From: Plantago elongata | Lineage: Eukaryota > Streptophyta > Magnoliopsida > Lamiales > Plantaginaceae | Direction: 5' to 3' | NCBI GenBank assembly: GCA_036897095.1 | Contig: JAYMSP010000524.1 | Location: 1-48,521 of the forward strand | Length of the DNA: 48,521 bases | Shown here: positions 42,427 to 48,521 of the stretch, piece by piece | Numbering within the stretch: the stretch's first letter is position 1 | Layout: each line of letters starts with the position of its first letter | Position numbers and translations under genes: made by a program | Notes under the pieces: model-generated | What the model was told of the DNA's origin: nothing | The model's input: the letters and a program-made list of their open reading frames with translations, nothing else | The model's database searches: none

Positions 42427-43172
42427 TCTAGAGTTCCGATCATCAAGCTCCAGATTAGAGCAGTCTGGAGCAGACGGTGTACTCCAATTTGAAGCATATC
42501 AATATCGCTCCAGATTGTACTGCTCCGATATGCTCCACGTCGGAGTTGACCCAACTCCGTCGTCGGAGATCTTCATGCCGCCTCCACCGAAGAATCACTA
42601 TAACTCTGGTACCAATCTTCGTATTTTGTCTTCATTTTTTTTCGATTTTTTTATTTAGATGATAAATTTAATTCAAACAAACTCATTTTAATGTGTTTGA
42701 GTGTCAAGCTTGAGCTTCAAGCGCTCTAGATCGGAGCAGGTGCTCCAGATCTGGAGAAGATCGGCTGCTTTAATTTGGAGTAGGTCACGGGAGAAAGGCA
42801 CCAATGGTCCTCCTGATTGGGGTCAATGGCACACGCAGTACCGTGTTTGTACCCTCTGTGAAAATTAGTCCCATATATTGATAAAAAATGTTGAGTTGGC
42901 AAGCAAGTCTTGCGTGTACCATTGGCCCCAATCAAGAGGACCATTTGTGCCTTTCTCCCAGCAGATCACTCCAGATCGTCAAAGTAGTGTTCCGATCTGC
43001 TCCAGATCGGAGCTGCTGCTTCGATTTTGGAGCTCTTCATGCGACCTTGATCACCGAAGCCTCGTTACCGATCTTCATATTTTTCTTCGACATTTTAAGG
43101 TTTTCTCTATCTCTTTTTATTCGGGGTGATGAAATTAATTTGAATAAACTCATTTTAATGTTTTTGAAGGAT
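42427..43172. repeat. Two direct repeat units rich in GATCGGAGC words
   Basis: Unit 1 (42427-42700) and unit 2 (42960-43172) share the order 'ctccagat', 'caccgaag', 'accgatcttc-tattttt-cttcgacatttt', then 'gatgaaattaattt-aataaactcattttaatg'. Between and partly overlapping them lies the hairpin at 42740-43015. Confidence 0.55.
42740..43015. repeat. Inverted repeat (hairpin) with 49-bp core arms
   Basis: The arm at 42789-42837 pairs with 42911-42959 with four mismatches in 49 (core gattgggg/ccccaatc). The loop is 73 nt. Weaker pairing extends outward to about 42740 and 43015 through gctccagatctggag-type words. The spurious frames on each strand both read PNQEDH, as expected from such symmetry. 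A transcript would fold into a long imperfect hairpin. Confidence 0.8.
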
Positions 43173-44087
43173 GGTCATAATTTTTTTAAAGTTAATGAAG
43201 TATTTTGTAGATTATTATAATGGTGGTATTATTTGTGATATTGAAAAAAGAAAGTTTAATATGTTTAGTAAAAACTCTCATGCGTTTAACATTTCTTTTT
43301 TAAATATCAATTAGCTTTTAATTATTTGTACTATTTGAACAATGTTTTTGTACTTTACTGCATACTTATTATGTCGACTCTAATTTTATTCCCCAAAGAA
43401 AAGAAAAAATACTTTCTTTTCCTTTAAATAATACATAAAATCTTTTATATCTAAATAAAAGCTAAAACAATTAATTATGATCTTGGCTCAAATTCAGCCC
43501 GGGCAGCCCACTCAATTTGTTTACGGAGTTGTATCAACTTGTGGTCAAGATTCAATCATACTAAATTGGACGACTCAAATTTAAAGTACAACCTTAACTG
43601 ATAATAGTTCCAGTACAATGTTATTTGATGCTAGAATTACCTACAATTCACACATAATTTATTCACAGACTTTATCTTCTTCAATATACATTCTTTTGTA
43701 ATTATATTATTTTTCATCATTTTTCTGATTAATGGACTTCACTACAGAGAAGTACTATTTATATCTTTACTATTATTAACCACTTTATGTAACTTCGTAC
43801 AATAATAAAAAGATAAATTATCTAACAACCAGTAATAATAGAAAATTTTATCGTTGCATACGTTTTTATTAAAGTAATAAACCTTTTCATCCACGTTTTC
43901 ATGTATTATAATTTCTCACGAAACCAAATAGTTTTATTTTAGTGGCCAAAAATCATGAGGGGAGGAGGACTAAGAATACTGCATATATAGTTGATGCAAT
44001 AAAAGTTAAAGAACAGGATTGTAGACATGTAGTATGAAAAAGACAAACGAGAGAGGGAAAAAACTGATAAATGAAGGTATAACGTAC
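43173..44087. other. AT-rich intergenic DNA
   Basis: No gene or clear repeat termini; possibly the long interval splitting the RLP gene. Confidence 0.35.
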
Positions 44088-44231
44088 CTGTAAGATTATT
44101 CTCCGCAACAACAAAGTATTGTAACATGGTTAAATTTCCAATACTTTGTGGAATTGATCCGCTTATGGTGTTATTAAGTACATCAATAATTTCAAGTTCC
44201 TTGCAATTACCAATTTCATCAGGTATTTGGC
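44088..44231 (-). pseudogene. LRR exon fragment, two repeats (144 nt)
   Basis: Minus-strand translation reads GQIPDEIGNCKELEII, then NNTISGSIPQSIGNLTMLQ, then ENNLTG. It is bounded by a possible acceptor (tttag at 44232) and a donor (CAG/GTACGT at 44087). Its length is exactly two 72-nt LRR units, typical of phase-preserving LRR exons. It lies on the same strand as the RLP fragment 3.1 kb downstream and may be its upstream exon or a separate relic. Confidence 0.6.
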
Positions 44232-45480
44232 CTAAACATTCATTTACATCAAAACAAAGAAAAGGAAATTGTTAGAAGAGAGTTGATTGAAAATATGTAT
44301 TCACAGAACATTTGAATATTTCAAAAATGTACATCTTGTTGTTGCAGTGTATTTAACTTCTCGGTGGCATACAATAATATCTATTAATATTTCGATGGAA
44401 TAAATACTGTAATATTCACTACCCTTACTTAATTAAGATATGTTCAAAGTTAGACCCAAAATGATTGAGCAATTTAAATTTCAAAAAAATATTATAGCAC
44501 AAGAAAGGGCGTGTGGAGACAAAGATGATTTGCTAAATTGAACAATGCCAACCAGTTGGGACAGCGACACTTAAATTTTATATCAAAAAGTTTCGAAGTT
44601 TTCCAACCGTGTGAGATATACAAACATATTGAGAAAGCCAACAAACAAAACCACCTAAACTTTCTTCGACTTTTCTATTCTCGGGTTGGTACTGCCGACC
44701 ACAGGTTTCCGTTAGATAAATACAATATACGATCATACAAATTATATTATACTAATTATATATTATAATTAAATATGAATGTACTATTATACCCTCATTC
44801 AAGTAATCGAATTTGATAAATAAATTGTCATTACACATAATTTTCCAACCCTACCTTTCTAAACATATAAAATGCTTGAGTTATAATGTCCTTCAATCAG
44901 AACTCAAAATGATCGTCTTGTTCAAATTGTCCGCATGAGAGTAGATACCAAACCCCAACAAACATTAGCTATTTAGAATTTGGGTGATTTAGTCTCAATT
45001 ATCTTCAACATTAATTTTCTGAAATGAACTAAACTGGATTAAAGTGAATTATATCATAAAATATAATTAATCAGAACTGAATTGAATGAGTTTGCAAACG
45101 AACAGAGCATAGTCTTGATTGTTAATCACAACTTATTCATAATATTTTATGTTGGACCTACATCTAGCAAGTCCTCCAAATGAGATCAAGGAAGAGAAAT
45201 TCGTTGCTATCTAGAAGGCCGATGTATGTTTTTATGCATTGTTCGATCATTTGTATTCCTGAGGGTATATATTATAATAGGGTTCATGAACTTTTCATTC
45301 AAAGGTAGTATATAACCCAAAACATGGGTGTGTGGAGTTTCTCCCGTTTGCACGCACGAAGATTTGTTGTTATCAACACCTTTTTCTTCTCTTCTTATCA
45401 ATACATAGGAGTTGACTGCAGCTGGACGGGAAACATTGGCCTCAGTTACTGCTGGGAACTATGGCATGGTTGTTGCTACC
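44232..45480. other. Intergenic DNA, possible MITE end near 45100
   Basis: 'gtttgcaaacgaacagagc' at 45090-45110 looks like a terminal inverted repeat of a small transposon, but no partner was found. No gene recognised. Confidence 0.3.
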
Positions 45481-45504
45481 CCTTCTCTCTTTCCCCTCAA
45501 TTTT

Positions 45505-45530
45505 CTTTCTCTCTCTCTCTCTCAAACATT
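45505..45530. repeat. (CT)n microsatellite in a pyrimidine-rich tract
   Basis: A run of about ten CT units sits in a C/T-rich stretch of about 120 bp (45475-45600). The phrase 'gaagctgcgatggt' recurs three times just after it, at about 45630, 45730 and 45806. Confidence 0.7.
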
Positions 45531-45879
45531 TCAGCCAACTCCTTCTCTCCATTTTTGTCCCCATTCATCTCTTTCTCCTGACCTTTCTCTCCTCAAATTC
45601 GATTTGTTGGATGGGTTTCTCTTCTATAGAAGCTGCGATGGTTGTAAAATTGGAGGAGGCGAGGCGGCGGTTGTCCTATTCCGAGAGGCGGCAGTTGATT
45701 CAGTTTGTTGGTTTGGCTGCTCTTATATAGAAGCTGCGATGGTGGTATGAAGGATAGTGAGGGAGATTTGTTGTGAAACAGATGCAAAATCAAGTTAATC
45801 AGTGAAGCTGCGATGGTGGAGTTGTTGTCTGGGCGCCATAGTTGTTCGGTGAAATTGTGACATGGTGAATCGATATACA

Positions 45880-46530
45880 ACTTCCACTATTAAAGCAGCG
45901 GGATCGAACTCAAAATTGGGATAAATTTGTTCATGCATATTTCATAGGGATCGATTAAGGTATGTACTTCTGGAGTGAGTCTTAGGAGAGACCAACCTTG
46001 GATAGAGACATAAAAGACTAACTTTCAATAATTATAAAACAACCCCAACAAAAAACAAGCTTCGAAACGAACCCCAACCCCAACCAAGGGCCATAAACCA
46101 AGAGAATCTCCTTCATTAATCACAAAAACCTAAAAAATGAACTCGACATTTCTCTCTCTACACCTTTCTTCATGTCTGTAAGCTTCATTCACGCCGGAAA
46201 AGCTCGATTCAGCTCCATTTCAACTTGGTTGCTATATAATTCAGCTCGAAAACATCTCAAAAACAGATCTGAAACATCAAACTCGTAGAGATTCGCGGTA
46301 TGCTCGAAAAACTCACAGTTCTCCATGATTTACATTAGAATTTCAGCTCGAAATCACTAATAAGCTTGAAAAAGTATGTGTTCTCGATGATTTAACGTTA
46401 TTCGCTGATGTTTGTAGCTTGATCTGTTAAGATTTATGTTACTTGATGTGTTTTAAGCTCGATCTGTACTGATTTCACATGTTCTTTGTGATTGGATGGA
46501 AAAATTTCGATTTAGATCTGAAATCGCATA
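45880..46530. other. Non-coding DNA before the repeat array
   Basis: No gene recognised. 'agctcgaaaa' words recur at 46250-46370. The stretch may be the 5' leader of an unidentified transposon. Confidence 0.3.
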
Positions 46531-46534
46531 ACTG

Positions 46535-48060
46535 GTGTTTAAAATGTTTTGGCTCATTTGTGTAATGTTTTGGCTTATTTGTGTAATGTTTTGATTTATA
46601 TGTCGGATGTTCATTAAAACAGAGTTATAAATATATGCTCGAAAATTGGTGCTTCTACTACGATTTTGTTATTTATGCATCAATTTACTCAAATTATGTT
46701 TGTATGTAAGTTTCGACAATGTTTTCATTCAAATGTTAATTGATTGAATGATATTTTTCACAATACAAGTTGAAATCTGAAAACAGCTCTGAAAAACCGC
46801 GTGTAAATGTTCTAGCTAATATGTGCAATGTTGTGGCTTATGCATGTAATGTTATATGCGATATGTAGCATGTAATACGTGCAATAGTGCTAATAATATG
46901 CGTTATGTGTTGTCTACAATGTGCTACATTACTTGTGTAATGTTCTTACTGTATATCTGTAATATTTTTGTAAATATGCAATGTACAACTACATCAATGT
47001 ATTATGTGTTGTCTACAATGCTCTATGTTATTTGTATAATGTTCTATATCAATCTCTGTAATGTTTTCGCAATGTGCATTGTATGATGTTACATTAATGT
47101 TCTATTTATTTTTTGCAATGTTGTATGTTATTTGCCTAATGTCTTTTTTACGTATTTTGTAATATTTTCGTGAATATGCAGTGTTACGTTAATGTTTTTA
47201 CGTAATGTTTACAATGTTCTACGTTATCAGTGTAATGTTTTTCGCGTATCTCTATGATATTCTTGACTAATCTCTATAATGCTTTCGAAAACATACAATG
47301 TAAATGTTATACGTTATTTGTGTAATGTGCTATGTATTTAATGCTCCTCACTCATATACGTGTAATGTTCTACTTGCATTAATATCACAGGTGTTATGTC
47401 TTATTTCGTGATGTTTATTATATATAGTACTAATGTTTTAAACTATATGAATAATATTTTGTTCAATGTTTTAGGTGATAAATGATTCCTCAATCACGCC
47501 AATGCCGACTTCATGTACATCAAGTAAAACAACAAAAAACACTGGAATGTCGTGACCCTCATACACAAAAATGAAAGGCCAAAAAATAAAAAGTTGGTAA
47601 CAAATTCAAGGGGGGATGACAAATCACTACTGAATTTGGAGACAAATCTCCAAACGAGCATTCATTGTGATGAACATGTTGCCATGTTGTACTTGAAAAT
47701 GAATGTCATTCAATGTTATTTGATTATTGAATATGCCATGATGTAATTCAATGTAACAAATGTTGTGTCTTATATCGTTAATGTTGTTGGTTATATATGT
47801 AATGTTACTCCTTATCTTCGTGATGTTACTAATTATAACACAAGCTTAATCCCAAATGTTCCTACTTGTATTGTCAATGTTTTTGCTTATATATTTAAAA
47901 TGTTCATTCAATAATACGATGGACTATTATAACTGAATATTGAATATGTCATATTGTAATGGAATAATATATGCATGATGTTTATTGAAAATGTTCTTAC
48001 TTATAATTCGAATGTTCTTCCTTATTTATGTAATGTTCTTAATTATATAAGTAATGTTTC
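46535..48060. repeat. Long degenerate array of 'ttatttgtgtaatgttcta'-type units
   Basis: Words such as gtgtaatgtt, atgtaatgtt and caatgttcta recur about every 20-30 bp for 1.5 kb with strong divergence. They are interrupted at 47465-47700 by a more complex stretch. Frames inside it (46856-47086) encode only repeat-derived Cys/Met-rich peptides. Confidence 0.7.
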
Positions 48061-48063
48061 TGA

Positions 48064-48160
48064 CCAAAACTAGTAAATTGACCCGCGAAATGAATTGACC
48101 CGACCCAGTGACCCGCAAAATAAATCAAACCGGCCCAGTGACCCGCGAAAATACAAATGA
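48064..48160. repeat. Short tandem 'tgacccgcgaaa' repeats
   Basis: 'ttgacccgcgaaat', 'ttgacccgacccagtgacccg' and 'ggcccagtgacccgcgaaaa' form three or four imperfect units of about 30 bp. The remaining bases to the window end show nothing recognisable. Confidence 0.6.
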
Positions 48161-48521
48161 ATGTGATTAAGTGCAAATAAATCCGTCTTTATTGTCTCTC
48201 TATACACATGGTCTCTTCAAAGACCTTGTGGTACTTCTGATTTGGGGATGAATCATGTGGACATTGCCTGTGAATTTAGATGTTTCTGATTTTTATCATG
48301 GTAAGGAAATCGAATGATTGAAATATTTTGCGTTTTCTATATTTTTTTCGAGTTGTTGTAAACTTTATATGGGGATATGGAATAATGATGCTTTGTTGTA
48401 ACTTCGCCATGGAAGAAATATGACCAATGTCATGTTGAGATTTAGAGTTGGCAATCAATGTATGAGAAGTTATGTGACCTGCGTAACTATGTGAGTGAAT
48501 GTAGCAAGGAAAGTTGAGCTA

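Noticed and set aside
42287-43220. Proteins encoded by frames of 83-123 codons in the hairpin region
   Set aside because: Both strands encode the same PNQEDH peptide because of the inverted repeat; codon use shows no coding signal.
46535-48060. CRISPR-like array
   Set aside because: Units are degenerate and there are no constant repeats with unique spacers; the window is plant nuclear DNA.

Overview
The window is plant nuclear DNA, from a dicot by its gene content. It has intron-split genes with GT-AG introns, a secreted laccase, plastid-type housekeeping genes and long AT-rich stretches packed with LTR-retrotransposon, TRIM, SINE, Stowaway and PIF/Harbinger remnants. Terminal motifs of the agacggtct type at 28.4-28.9 kb would fit Caryophyllales, but that is only a weak impression.

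Layout. 1-8.4 kb is repeat territory: the 5' end of a Gypsy element (gag, PBS and LTR, minus strand), then a cluster of TRIM elements. Two of these carry 5S-rRNA-like sequence (Cassandra type); one is a different TRIM. Tandem duplications and a LINE-like 3' end follow. At 8997-11584 lies a complete six-exon laccase with all four copper motifs and a near-perfect miR397 site. A second, truncated Gypsy element of the same family (11.9-15.0 kb) abuts its 3' flank. At 16.3-23.7 kb is a 14-exon RUS (DUF647) gene; one in-frame stop lies in its predicted transit-peptide region and two introns have inferred GC donors. 23.9-27.2 kb holds a PIF/Harbinger transposase relic between two inverted copies of related MITE sequence. 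At 29.8-37.5 kb is a three-exon plastid-type cis-prenyltransferase. At 39.8-44.2 kb are pieces of an LRR receptor-like protein separated by repeats. The right end is an AT-rich region with an imperfect hairpin (42.7-43.0 kb) and a long array of aatgtt-type short repeats (46.5-48.1 kb).

The most striking feature is a family of single-exon FAD2-like membrane desaturases lying antisense inside introns of two neighbouring, unrelated genes. One intact copy sits in RUS intron 8. A second intact copy and a deleted pseudocopy sit in intron 2 of the cis-prenyltransferase. The copies share non-coding flanks, and the two intact ones share a TATA box. In the second host intron the desaturase was duplicated together with intron sequence, and the second unit then lost the 5' half of the gene at a short microhomology. 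Their third histidine box is HVLHH or HVVHH rather than the HVAHH of housekeeping FAD2, so they may be divergent enzymes of specialised fatty-acid metabolism.

Host exons were assembled by eye from splice sites and reading-frame continuity. All family assignments come from recognising motifs, without a database search.
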